Shown here piece by piece: positions 25,995-34,575 of a stretch of DNA of 64,000 nt (the first letter of the stretch is position 1; every line of letters starts with the position of its first letter). This stretch comes from RUG11237 sp050874665 (GTDB lineage Bacteria > Bacillota > Clostridia > Lachnospirales > Lachnospiraceae): assembly GCA_050874665.1 (NCBI GenBank), contig JBNMLC010000003.1, positions 213,447-277,446 of the forward strand, read 5' to 3'. A program made the translations under genes and the position numbers. The notes beneath the pieces were generated by a model that was given only the letters and a program-made list of their open reading frames with translations, did no database searches and was not told the origin of the DNA.

Positions 25995-27932
25995 CTATTT
26001 CAGCCACAAAATCACTCTATTTTTCACTTTTACTTTTTCTCCCGCAACAGGAAATTGTTCCGTGACTATCGTTCCCTGCCCTTCCCCCATAATCTCTACC
26101 TCCATTCCGTATTCTTCTAACGCCTTTTCTGCCTGTGCCTTTTCCTTGCCCACCAACGAAGGCATGGTAAATTCCCCAATATCATATTCTTCTATTTCCT
26201 CTTGCGTATATTTTGGCTCAATTCCAAGATACGGCAATATATTAGAAAACAACTCATTAATTACCGGTGCCGCAATAGTTCCTCCATAATAAATCCCCTG
26301 TGGATTATGAATCACAACCAAAGCAAGAACCTGTGGATTTTCTGCCGGTGCAAATCCAAGAAACGATGAAATATACTTGCCACTACCTCTTGGAAGCGTC
26401 TGAGAAGTTGCTGTCTTTCCGCCAATCCGGTAACCTGCTATATATGCCTTATTTCCTGAACCTTCAGATACTACTTTTTCCAGTCCAAATCTCATCTTTT
26501 CTACTGTTTCTGTACTTACTGCCCCTTTTCTCTCCTTATATTGAAAGGTTTTTATAATCTTCCCATCATCATCTTGTATATTCACTCCAAAGTGTGGTGT
26601 AATTCTTGTACCACCATTTATAATAGTAGAAACTGTCGTTGCCAACTGTATCGGTGTAATTTGAAATGACTGTCCAAAGGACATGGTTGCTAACTCCACC
26701 GGACCCACATTTTCTTTTTTATGCATAATAGTTCCTGCTTCTCCCGGCAAATCGATTCCTGTCTTATCTAACAGCCCGAATTGTTTCATATATTTATAAA
26801 AATTATCTACGCCCACTCTGGCTCCGACATCCATAAATACCGGGTTACAGGAATTCATCATACCCTGTAGAAAAGTTTCTCCACCATGTCCGCCCACCTT
26901 ATGACAACGTATTTTTCGGTCTTCTACAATCCGAAACCCAGGGCAGCTAAAATTATCTTCAAATGTCACAACACCGCTTTCAAACGCTGCCGCCGCCGTA
27001 AAGATTTTAAAAGTGGAGCCCGGCTCATATGTATCATTAATACATAAATTTCTCCACATTTTATTGAGCTGTTTTTGTTTTTCCTCGCTGCTTGCTGCCT
27101 CTTGCATTTCCATATTTAATGTATACGGAGCATTTAAGTTAAATTCCGGCACGTTTACCATTGCAAGAATTTCTCCTGTTGCAGGACGCATAACAATCAT
27201 TCCCACGTTGGTAGCTGATTTTTTTTCATATACTTTTAACGCTGCCTGTTCTGCATATTTTTGTATGTTTTTGTCCAGACTGGTACGCAAATTATATCCT
27301 TTCACTGCTTCCTTACGGCGTTCTCCTGCATCCTGCAATTCCACGCCTCTGGCATCTGTTAAAGTCAGAATCTTTCCGTTACTTCCCTTTAAGTATTCTT
27401 CATACTTTACTTCCAGCCCAATAATTCCCTGATTATCACTTCCTGTAAACCCCAGCACTTTAGATGCTAAAGTTTCGTATGGATAGAATCTTTTGTAATC
27501 TTCATCAACTTTTACACCTGCTAGTTTGTAGCCACGTATTCTATCCCCAATTTCTTTATCCACATTGGTTTTAATTTTTTCTCTGGCAGAATATTTGCTT
27601 ACCTTTTTCTCTAGTGTTTCCTTATCGATGCCTAATTCCTGATGCAGCACCTCTACAATTCGTTCTGCCTCTTTTACCTGACTATGTACGACTGAAATTG
27701 TACACACTGTCTTATTGTCTGCCAGTACTTCACCATTAACGTCAAGAATTTTTCCCCGTGCTGCTTTAATGGAACGCTCCCTTTCATGCAATTCCGTAGC
27801 CAGTTCGATATAATAGTCTGCCTGAAACAACATGAGATTCACTAAACGTCCTGCCAACAGGATACAAAGTAGCATGCAGATTCCAAAAATTGTAACGATT
27901 TTTTTGCGGTGAAAGGTTTTATTTTTCAGCAT
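25995..27932 (-). CDS. spoVD: SpoVD-like class B penicillin-binding protein with PASTA domain
   Basis: About 645 aa: one membrane helix (about 12-33), a dimerisation/pedestal domain, a transpeptidase domain and a single C-terminal PASTA repeat ending NRVILWLK. Active-site motifs are STFK (in EPGSTFKIF), SCN (in MNSCNPV) and KTA (in GGKTATSQ). The usual third motif is KTG, so Gly is replaced by Ala. The PASTA repeat and second position after ftsL suggest SpoVD (cortex synthesis) rather than the division PBP. Start uncertain between GTG 27944 and ATG 27932; neither has a clear SD. Confidence 0.88.
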   Translation of the reverse strand: MLKNKTFHRKKIVTIFGICMLLCILLAGRLVNLMLFQADYYIELATELHERERSIKAARGKILDVNGEVLADNKTVCTISVVHSQVKEAERIVEVLHQELGIDKETLEKKVSKYSAREKIKTNVDKEIGDRIRGYKLAGVKVDEDYKRFYPYETLASKVLGFTGSDNQGIIGLEVKYEEYLKGSNGKILTLTDARGVELQDAGERRKEAVKGYNLRTSLDKNIQKYAEQAALKVYEKKSATNVGMIVMRPATGEILAMVNVPEFNLNAPYTLNMEMQEAASSEEKQKQLNKMWRNLCINDTYEPGSTFKIFTAAAAFESGVVTFEDNFSCPGFRIVEDRKIRCHKVGGHGGETFLQGMMNSCNPVFMDVGARVGVDNFYKYMKQFGLLDKTGIDLPGEAGTIMHKKENVGPVELATMSFGQSFQITPIQLATTVSTIINGGTRITPHFGVNIQDDDGKIIKTFQYKERKGAVSTETVEKMRFGLEKVVSEGSGNKAYIAGYRIGGKTATSQTLPRGSGKYISSFLGFAPAENPQVLALVVIHNPQGIYYGGTIAAPVINELFSNILPYLGIEPKYTQEEIEEYDIGEFTMPSLVGKEKAQAEKALEEYGMEVEIMGEGQGTIVTEQFPVAGEKVKVKNRVILWLK

Positions 27933-27974
27933 ACCATCACACAAACAGGTTTTATACTATCTTATGCTTAAGAA

Positions 27975-30182
27975 CTAGTTATTATTCGTTGTCGTTCCCT
28001 CTGTTGTTGTCCCCTCTGTTGTTGTCCCCTCTGTTTCACCTTCATTCGAAGTAGTGCTCTCTAACGGGGAAAATTCAGGATCTAAATTATCGCCTGTTTC
28101 CGGATCATAATATGGGTCCTGACTTCCTTCTGTATTATTTTGTGTATCGTTTTCTGTAGTTTGCGGATTATTATTTGTGTTACTCTCTCCGCCCTCGGCA
28201 TTTTCGGCATTTTCAGCATTTTCTCCATTTTCAGAATTTTCGGAATTTGCAGAATTTGTGCCGTTTTCTGTATTGTTACCGTTTTCTGTACCATTTTGTC
28301 CCTGATTTTCCTGTTTCTGCTCATTCATTGCTTCTAATTCTTCTTTGGTATACTCCTGATCCGGGAAAATATTCATATAAGGAAGTACTTCTGTCATGAT
28401 ATCCTTTGCCAAAGTTGTAGCATATTTACTTTGCGACTGCGGCTGAATATTCGGACGATCAATTACAACATATATTACCACCTGCGGTTTTTCTGCCGGA
28501 GCGTAGCCGAGAAACGAAATCACATAGTTTGTTTTATCTCTTCCTACACGCTCTGCGGTACCTGTCTTACCTCCCATAGAATATCCCGGAACTTTTGCAC
28601 TTCTACCAGTACCATTCTGTACCGTTTCAAACAAATAGCTGCGTATCTTTTCACTGGTTGACGCTGAGATACACTGGCGCACCAGATTGCTGTCCATAGT
28701 TTCTACTGTGCCACCGTTTGCACTGTTAATTTTTTTTACTACATGAGGCTGATAATAATATCCTCCATTAATCAACGAAGAAAATCCAGCTACCATCTGA
28801 ACCATATTTACATTAAAGTTCTGTCCAAAGGAGTTACAGGCTAAATCGGTAGGACCCATTTTATCTTCTGTATAAAGCAAACCACTCTCTTCACCAGGCA
28901 AATCAATTCCGGTCTTATATCCAAGATTAAAAATACCCTGATATTTGCAAAAATCCGATATACCTATTTTGGCTGCCATCTGCATTAAGGCATCATTGCA
29001 CGAATTAGAAATTGCCTGAGCAATCGTTTGCATTCCATGACCGCTACGATTTACACATTTAATTCTGTGACCGCCCACCTCTTGAAATCCGTCGCAATAA
29101 TATGTTTCCTCTCCAGTCATTTTCCCCGATTCAATTCCCATTGCTACCGTAAATGGTTTTGCAGTGGAACCCGGCTCATAATTTTCTGAAATGCAGAAAT
29201 TTTTCCATCGCTGATTCAATAATTCCATAGCCGCATCGTCATCAAGTCCCTCTATTCCATCCATCTTTTTCGGTTCATTTAAGTCGAAGGTAGGACTAGA
29301 AGCCATCGCCAGGATTTCTCCATTGTTAGGATCTGCAACAATAACACCGATATTTTCTGCACCATCGCCTTCTCTGGCCTCGTTCTTATGATCGTCATTA
29401 AACTTCTGAATATGCTTCTCTACCGTCTGTTGAATATTTATATCAATCGTAGAAACCACTGTATTTCCGTTTGCAGGTTCCTTTACCGTCCGTTCTAAAT
29501 CTGCATCTGAGTTTAAATACCCATATTCTCTGCCATTCGTTCCGGTAAGATAATCGTTATACGATTCTTCAATTCCGAACATTCCCTGCGTTCCGGTTCC
29601 TAAAGTAAATCCCAATAAATCGCAGGCCAGGGTACCATAACTATATTTTCTGGTATATTCCTTTTCAAACCATACGCCCTTAATTTTGGTATCGATTGCC
29701 TTGCCTTTCTTATCTACCTTGTTTGCCATATCTTGAAACGCCTGCATTTGTTCATATGGTACACGTTTCATTAATACATAATATTGAGACGTCGGGTTAT
29801 TTTTAACTAACTTTCGAATTTCACTTTCATCTGCACCAAAACATGACACTAACGCCTGTATGGTAGGCTCCACACACGCTCCCTTCGAAGATGTCGTCAT
29901 AACTTTTGCATCCAAGATTACATTGTACACTTCTTCACTTGTGGCAAGAACAGTTCCTTTGCGATCCACAATATCACCACGTTTTGCCACTATGGTCCGA
30001 CTATCATATTTCTGATGTGCCAGTACTTGCTTGCTGTACTTATCACCATCATTTTTATAAATGTAAAAAAGCCTTCCTCCTAACGCAATTAAAGCCAGCA
30101 TGATGAAAATAAATAACACCGCCAGCTTCTTTTGCATTTTTCTTGTGAATTTCAGCTCGCCCATTCTTGTCCTTTTTTTCAT
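27975..30182 (-). CDS. Class B penicillin-binding protein, FtsI/PBP2B-like
   Basis: A 735-aa transpeptidase. Membrane helix at about 18-40, pedestal domain, then catalytic domain with STAK (EPGSTAKPF), SNSCND and KTG (GGKTGTAER). No PASTA repeat; instead residues about 610-735 form a low-complexity tail of Asn, Glu, Gly and Thr with NAEN and GTTTE repeats. Position directly after ftsL marks it as the division PBP. The tail is encoded by short repeats and could be length-variable. Confidence 0.92.
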   Translation of the reverse strand: MKKRTRMGELKFTRKMQKKLAVLFIFIMLALIALGGRLFYIYKNDGDKYSKQVLAHQKYDSRTIVAKRGDIVDRKGTVLATSEEVYNVILDAKVMTTSSKGACVEPTIQALVSCFGADESEIRKLVKNNPTSQYYVLMKRVPYEQMQAFQDMANKVDKKGKAIDTKIKGVWFEKEYTRKYSYGTLACDLLGFTLGTGTQGMFGIEESYNDYLTGTNGREYGYLNSDADLERTVKEPANGNTVVSTIDINIQQTVEKHIQKFNDDHKNEAREGDGAENIGVIVADPNNGEILAMASSPTFDLNEPKKMDGIEGLDDDAAMELLNQRWKNFCISENYEPGSTAKPFTVAMGIESGKMTGEETYYCDGFQEVGGHRIKCVNRSGHGMQTIAQAISNSCNDALMQMAAKIGISDFCKYQGIFNLGYKTGIDLPGEESGLLYTEDKMGPTDLACNSFGQNFNVNMVQMVAGFSSLINGGYYYQPHVVKKINSANGGTVETMDSNLVRQCISASTSEKIRSYLFETVQNGTGRSAKVPGYSMGGKTGTAERVGRDKTNYVISFLGYAPAEKPQVVIYVVIDRPNIQPQSQSKYATTLAKDIMTEVLPYMNIFPDQEYTKEELEAMNEQKQENQGQNGTENGNNTENGTNSANSENSENGENAENAENAEGGESNTNNNPQTTENDTQNNTEGSQDPYYDPETGDNLDPEFSPLESTTSNEGETEGTTTEGTTTEGTTTNNN

Positions 30183-30209
30183 TTCTAAACTCCCTACTAT
30201 CTCACAAGA

Positions 30210-30698
30210 TTATTCTTTTGGAACATCTCCATATTGTCTAAAATATTCTGCTTCCTTGTCTTGGTACATAACTACCTGATCTTTATCCGCATATACCATA
30301 CCCAGTTCTTCCATTGCTATTCTCTTAATTTCTTCCAAATCAATAGAATTAACCGCTCTACTGTATTCTGCATCATTCTCAATCTTTAAATCTGATAGCT
30401 GCGTTTCTAATTTTGCAATGCCTTCAACCCTTCCAGTAATCTCGGAACGCAATTTAATATAGTTAAAGCATACTACAAATGCAACTATACAGGCTGCTGA
30501 CAGAAACAAAACATATGCAGGATTCATATGTCTTGCTTTTTCTCGGTTCTTTCGAATGATGTTTTTGGACACTCTATGCTGCGGTGTTCTCGGTTCTAAC
30601 TCTGGTACCACCTCTAAACGACGTGCAGCATTTCCATATACATATACATTTTGTTTTCTCATATTGTTGTTTCTACTTCTCACTGCTCTCTTAGCCAT
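30210..30698 (-). CDS. ftsL: Cell division protein FtsL
   Basis: A 162-aa bitopic protein: basic N-terminal cytoplasmic part (about 1-55), one membrane helix (about 60-78) and a short coiled coil with RVEGIAKLETQLSDLKIEN, then EEIKRIAMEELGMVYADKDQV. Assigned by this architecture and by position between rsmH and the PBP gene; primary sequence of FtsL is poorly conserved. The N-terminal extension is longer than in Bacillus. Confidence 0.85.
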   Translation of the reverse strand: MAKRAVRSRNNNMRKQNVYVYGNAARRLEVVPELEPRTPQHRVSKNIIRKNREKARHMNPAYVLFLSAACIVAFVVCFNYIKLRSEITGRVEGIAKLETQLSDLKIENDAEYSRAVNSIDLEEIKRIAMEELGMVYADKDQVVMYQDKEAEYFRQYGDVPKE

Positions 30699-30709
30699 AT
30701 TGCTCTCCC

Positions 30710-31651
30710 CTATTCTTTTCCACGCACAAACACTCTTAGTTTGGCACTTTTTGAACGTGAATTTTCTTCTAATTCTTTTTCACTAGGAAGGATTGGTTTT
30801 CTGGTGACTACCTTCCCTTTGCTCTTTTTCCCGCACACACACACCGGAAACTCTGGAGGACAAATACAAGGATTTTCATTTTTACGAAAATTGCTTTTTA
30901 CGATTCTGTCTTCTAAAGAATGGAATGTGATAATACTTAAATGACCTCCCTCATTTAACAGGTCAATCATTTCATCTAATGTATTTTCTAAAACCTCAAG
31001 TTCTTTATTCAACTCAATACGTATTGCCTGAAAAGTTCTTTTCGCCGGATGACCACCTGTCTTTCTGACTTTGGCAGGTATTGCATTCTTAATAATCTCC
31101 GTCAACTCATTTGTTGTTTCAATGGTTTTTTCTGCTCTTGCTTTCACAATGTGCTTTGCAATGTTTTTTGCAAATCTGTCTTCTCCATAATCTCGAATAA
31201 TACGATACAACTCCATCTCGCTATATTCGTTTACGATATCTTTTGCCGTATAGGTTTGTCTTCTGTCCATACGCATATCTAATGGAGCGTCCTCTCTATA
31301 GGTGAATCCCCGTTCTACCGTATCTAACTGATAGGAAGATACACCTAAATCCAAAATGATACCATCGACTTTTTCTATTCCAATATCTTTCAGACATTGT
31401 TTCATATTGCAATAATTACTTCTTACTATGGTCACTTTACTCTTATGGTCTTTCAGGCGTTCTGTTGCTGCCTTGATTGCTGCATCATCCTGATCAATTC
31501 CAATCAGTCTGCCTTGATCCGATAACTGCTTACAGATTTCTAAAGAATGTCCCCCTCCCCCAAGAGTTCCATCTACATAAATTCCATCCGGTCTGATGTT
31601 AAGGGACGAAACTGTTTCCTCTAACAATACTGATTTATGTTGAAATTCCAT
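30710..31651 (-). CDS. rsmH: 16S rRNA m4C1402 methyltransferase
   Basis: A 313-aa SAM-dependent methyltransferase (MraW) for C1402 of 16S rRNA. The start FQHKSVLLEETVSSL, the SAM-binding YVDGTLGGGGHS and the C-terminal NSRSKSAKLRVFVRG are diagnostic. Starts 16 nt after mraZ stops and is followed closely by ftsL. Confidence 0.97.
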   Translation of the reverse strand: MEFQHKSVLLEETVSSLNIRPDGIYVDGTLGGGGHSLEICKQLSDQGRLIGIDQDDAAIKAATERLKDHKSKVTIVRSNYCNMKQCLKDIGIEKVDGIILDLGVSSYQLDTVERGFTYREDAPLDMRMDRRQTYTAKDIVNEYSEMELYRIIRDYGEDRFAKNIAKHIVKARAEKTIETTNELTEIIKNAIPAKVRKTGGHPAKRTFQAIRIELNKELEVLENTLDEMIDLLNEGGHLSIITFHSLEDRIVKSNFRKNENPCICPPEFPVCVCGKKSKGKVVTRKPILPSEKELEENSRSKSAKLRVFVRGKE

Positions 31652-31667
31652 ATTACCTCCTCCACGA

Positions 31668-32099
31668 CTAAAGACTTATTCCAAGTTCTGCCATACTCTC
31701 AGCAATATCCTCCATATCATCATATGTACAGTTCTCATTCCACTTATCTTTACTCCATATTTCAATTCTGCTTGCAACACCCACTAACACTACATCTTTT
31801 TCCAGCTCGGCAAACTCCCTCAGCACTGCCGGAACCAGTATTCTTCCCTGCTTGTCCACTTCACAGCTTGTAGCACCCGCCATGAAAAAACGAGTCATTT
31901 TTCTTGCGTTCTTATTCGTAAATGGAAGTGATCTCAGTTTTTCTTCAAAAGCGTTCCATTCATCGTTCGCATAAACACACAAACAACCGTCCAATCCTTT
32001 CGTGATTACAAAGATGTCTCCTAATTCTTCACGAAACTTGGCCGGTACGATCAATCTGCCCTTTGCATCAATTGTGTGGTTATACTCCCCCATGAACAT
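31668..32099 (-). CDS. mraZ: Transcriptional regulator MraZ
   Basis: A 143-aa protein with two tandem SpoVT/AbrB-like folds; DAKGRLIVPAKFRE (first) and VDKQGRILVPAVLREFA (second) carry the DxxGR signature. MraZ binds direct GTGG-type repeats upstream of its own gene and represses the dcw operon. Start placed at ATG 32099 to match the usual MFMGEYNHTID and to give GGTGA good spacing; ATG 32102 is possible. Five such repeats lie directly upstream. Confidence 0.95.
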   Translation of the reverse strand: MFMGEYNHTIDAKGRLIVPAKFREELGDIFVITKGLDGCLCVYANDEWNAFEEKLRSLPFTNKNARKMTRFFMAGATSCEVDKQGRILVPAVLREFAELEKDVVLVGVASRIEIWSKDKWNENCTYDDMEDIAESMAELGISL

Positions 32100-32108
32100 C
32101 ATTAATCA

Positions 32109-32152
32109 CCACTTTCCTCCACTGAGAGCCATTTTCATCCACTTTCCTCCAC
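32109..32152 (-). promoter_or_regulatory. MraZ box array (five half-sites, 10-bp period)
   Basis: On the minus strand GTGG at 32152-32149, 32142-32139, ATGG at 32132-32129, then GTGG at 32122-32119 and 32112-32109, each exactly 10 bp from the next. This is the known MraZ operator layout. The array lies just downstream of the mraZ -10 box and reaches the ribosome binding region, so it fits autorepression. Confidence 0.85.
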
Positions 32153-32162
32153 TCATACTGAT

Positions 32163-32191
32163 ATTTTATATGAATATGTGCAAAATTTCAA
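32163..32191 (-). promoter_or_regulatory. Sigma-A promoter of the dcw cluster
   Basis: Minus strand TTGAAA (32191-32186), 17-bp spacer, TAAAAT (32168-32163), immediately upstream of the MraZ boxes. Likely drives mraZ through ftsQ, a run of nine closely packed genes. Confidence 0.75.
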
Positions 32192-32210
32192 GTGTTTCTT
32201 CATATTTTCT

Positions 32211-32270
32211 AAAAAGAATACCTCTTAAGCAGATTTTGGTTATTTACCTAGTCTACTTAAGAGGTATTCT
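32211..32270 (-). terminator. Terminator after the lgt-spo0E-like operon
   Basis: A perfect 15-bp stem AGAATACCTCTTAAG/CTTAAGAGGTATTCT with a 26-nt loop, followed by a T5 tract on the minus strand. It lies 50 nt past the Spo0E-like stop and insulates the dcw promoter. Confidence 0.85.
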
Positions 32271-32319
32271 CTCATGTTACAAACTCTTTCTATTATTATA
32301 TTTTCAACTCACCAGCGAG

Positions 32320-32493
32320 TCATCTTTTCATCATGTGTATATAATCTTCGATTAACTTGTCCACTTCAAGGCTTAATTCATATACCACATCATAATCCTC
32401 TTTTTCTTCAATGGCACAATTCAATCTTTTACGTTTTTCCTCAATTTTTTCTTCTAATTTTTCCTTGATTACCCCATACTGTTCTCTGGACAT
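32320..32493 (-). CDS. Spo0E-like sporulation regulatory phosphatase (small)
   Basis: A 57-aa ORF. ATG 32493 is 15 nt after the lgt stop, with GGACGGTG upstream. Two predicted helices: residues about 9-30 (KEKLEEKIEEKRKRLNCAIE) and 36-55, the latter holding LSLEVDKLIEDYI. Spo0E proteins are about 55-85 aa helical hairpins with the signature SQELDxLIxxY; here SLEVDKLIEDY matches it with two conservative changes. If active it would dephosphorylate Spo0A~P and delay sporulation. The coupling to lgt is unusual. Called from hand translation of the minus strand. Confidence 0.7.
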   Translation of the reverse strand: MSREQYGVIKEKLEEKIEEKRKRLNCAIEEKEDYDVVYELSLEVDKLIEDYIHMMKR

Positions 32494-32508
32494 TTTCACC
32501 GTCCTAAC

Positions 32509-33357
32509 TCACTTTGTCTTTTTTCGATTCCAAATAAGCATAAAAGCACCTACACCAATCAGGATTACTGCTAACACCTGCGACACAGGAAGACCAATCC
32601 CCGGAATCAGCAACTGGTCTGTTCTCAGCCCCTCAATCCACGCTCGTCCTACACCATAGCCAATAAGATAAAACGCAAGCAATTCACCATCAAACTTCTT
32701 TTTATTTTTGTATGCAAGAATGATAAGGAATACGCCTAAGTTCCACAACGACTCATACAGGAACGTAGGATGTACCTGAATATAATTTGTCCCTTGTACT
32801 ATATGTTCTGCAATATCTGCAGAAATATCCCTCTGACGTACCATAGAAATTGGCAATTGCATGGCAAATAATCCGTCTGTGTAACCGCCAAAGGCTTCTC
32901 TGTTGGTAAAGTTTCCATATCTTCCGATAATCTGTCCAATTAACAAACCCGGAACCAGTGTATCCACTAATTGCCAAAAGGAAAGCTTTCTTTTTTGTGA
33001 ATATGCGAAAACAGTCAAGGCTCCTGCAATCACCCCTCCGTAAATAGCAAGTCCGCCGTTGCGAATGTTAAAAACACTCCAAAAATCATCCTTAAACATA
33101 TCCCAAAAAAACACAACATAGTAAATTCGTGCCCCTATGATTGAAAAAACAATCAGCCAGACAAATAAATCCCAATAATTGTCAGGATTCTGGTCTGTCC
33201 GCTTAGCTTCTTTCACTACATATAAAAGTGCAAGCAACATTCCAATCCCTATGATTATGCCATAAAAGGCAATTTTGATTCCACCAATTTGTAATGTTTT
33301 AGGCACGTAATCTAAATAGATTCCCAGATTCGGAAAATTGATACTATAATCATTCAT
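32509..33357 (-). CDS. lgt: Prolipoprotein diacylglyceryl transferase
   Basis: A 282-aa membrane enzyme that attaches diacylglycerol to the lipobox Cys of prelipoproteins, including MalE and the amylase of this window. About seven helices; the signature GGLAIYGGVIAGAL and IGRYGNFTNREAFGG (catalytic Arg and Asn) are present. First gene of a two-gene unit with the Spo0E-like gene. Confidence 0.96.
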   Translation of the reverse strand: MNDYSINFPNLGIYLDYVPKTLQIGGIKIAFYGIIIGIGMLLALLYVVKEAKRTDQNPDNYWDLFVWLIVFSIIGARIYYVVFFWDMFKDDFWSVFNIRNGGLAIYGGVIAGALTVFAYSQKRKLSFWQLVDTLVPGLLIGQIIGRYGNFTNREAFGGYTDGLFAMQLPISMVRQRDISADIAEHIVQGTNYIQVHPTFLYESLWNLGVFLIILAYKNKKKFDGELLAFYLIGYGVGRAWIEGLRTDQLLIPGIGLPVSQVLAVILIGVGAFMLIWNRKKTK

Positions 33358-33371
33358 TGTTTTTCCTCTAC

Positions 33372-33400
33372 ATTTTAATTCGATTTATTACAGAAAGCAA
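33372..33400 (-). promoter_or_regulatory. Candidate promoter for lgt
   Basis: Minus strand TTGCTT (33400-33395), 17-bp spacer, TAAAAT (33377-33372). It begins right after the ychF terminator and leaves a short leader with GAGG upstream of the lgt ATG. Confidence 0.55.
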
Positions 33401-33401
33401 C

Positions 33402-33444
33402 AAAAAGACATCGACAATATTCGACGTAATATTATTGATGTCTT
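33402..33444 (-). terminator. Terminator after ychF
   Basis: Stem AAGACATC/GATGTCTT continued by AATATT/AATATT with two bulges, then T5 on the minus strand. 10 nt beyond the ychF stop. Ends the long housekeeping operon. Confidence 0.85.
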
Positions 33445-33453
33445 ATACGGTTC

Positions 33454-34551
33454 TTATACATTAAAACGGAATAAAATCACATCTCCGTCTTTTACTACAT
33501 ATTCTTTTCCCTCTAGACGAACCAAGCCTTTTTCCTTCGCTGCAGCATAAGTCTTACAATCCAGTAAATCCTGATAATTCACTACTTCTGCACGAATGAA
33601 TCCACGTTCAAAGTCCGTGTGAATCTTTCCTGCCGCCTGTGGTGCCTTCGTTCCTTTCTTAATTGTCCATGCTCTCGTTTCGTCTTCGCCAGAAGTCAAA
33701 TAACTAATCAGGCCAAGCAGACTATAGCTTGCTTTGATTAATTTTTCCAAACCGGACTCTTTTAAACCTAAATCCTCTAAAAATTCCTGTTTTTCATCAT
33801 CATCTAATTCTGCAATCTCCTGTTCAATCTGTGCGCAGATTACAAATACTTCACTGTCATTTTCTGCTGCAAATTTCCTTACAGACTGAACATATTCATT
33901 AGAAGCACCATCATCCGCCAAATCATCTTCTGAAACATTTGCTGCAAAAATAACTGGTTTATATGTTAATAGATTATAGGAAATCAATAATGCCTCTTCA
34001 TCTTCATCTGCCGGTTCAAATACTTTCGCTAATTTATTTTCTTCTAAATGCGCTTTTAAACGTTCGAGCAACGCAACTTCTTTTGCCAAAGTTTTATCAT
34101 TTCTGGCACCCTTGACTGCTTTTGCATATCTTCTTTCCAAAATTTCAAGATCCGAGAAAATCAGTTCCAAATTAATTGTTTCAATATCACGAAGTGGATC
34201 TACACTTCCATCCACATGTACTACATTCGTATCTTCAAAGCAGCGTACTACATGTACTACCGCATCTACTTCACGGATATTTGATAAAAACTGGTTTCCA
34301 AGTCCCTCCCCTTTCGAAGCACCTTTTACAAGACCTGCAATATCTACAAATTCAATCACTGCAGGTGTAACCTTTTTCGAATGATATAAATCACCAAGCT
34401 GCTTTAATCTTTCATCTGGCACAGTAACAATACCTACATTGGGATCAATCGTGCAAAATGGATAATTTGCTGATTCTGCTCCAGCTTTTGTCAATGAATT
34501 AAATAATGTACTTTTTCCTACGTTCGGCAATCCAACGATTCCTAATTTCAT
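33454..34551 (-). CDS. ychF: Redox-regulated ATPase YchF
   Basis: A 365-aa Obg-family P-loop protein that prefers ATP. G1 GLPNVGKSTLFNSLTKAG, the switch and G3 FVDIAGLVKGASKGEGLG, a coiled-coil insert (about 130-200) and a C-terminal TGS domain with VVNYQDLLD are seen. YchF associates with ribosomes and stress responses. Last gene of the operon, 24 nt after rpe. Confidence 0.96.
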   Translation of the reverse strand: MKLGIVGLPNVGKSTLFNSLTKAGAESANYPFCTIDPNVGIVTVPDERLKQLGDLYHSKKVTPAVIEFVDIAGLVKGASKGEGLGNQFLSNIREVDAVVHVVRCFEDTNVVHVDGSVDPLRDIETINLELIFSDLEILERRYAKAVKGARNDKTLAKEVALLERLKAHLEENKLAKVFEPADEDEEALLISYNLLTYKPVIFAANVSEDDLADDGASNEYVQSVRKFAAENDSEVFVICAQIEQEIAELDDDEKQEFLEDLGLKESGLEKLIKASYSLLGLISYLTSGEDETRAWTIKKGTKAPQAAGKIHTDFERGFIRAEVVNYQDLLDCKTYAAAKEKGLVRLEGKEYVVKDGDVILFRFNV

Positions 34552-34575
34552 ATCTACTTACCTCTCTTTTATTTT

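Noticed and set aside
28140..28337. Plus-strand frame rich in Phe/Ile repeats; repeated DNA that looks CRISPR-like at first sight
   Set aside because: It is the complement of the Asn/Glu/Gly low-complexity tail of the PBP. The units are short, in-frame codon repeats with no spacers.
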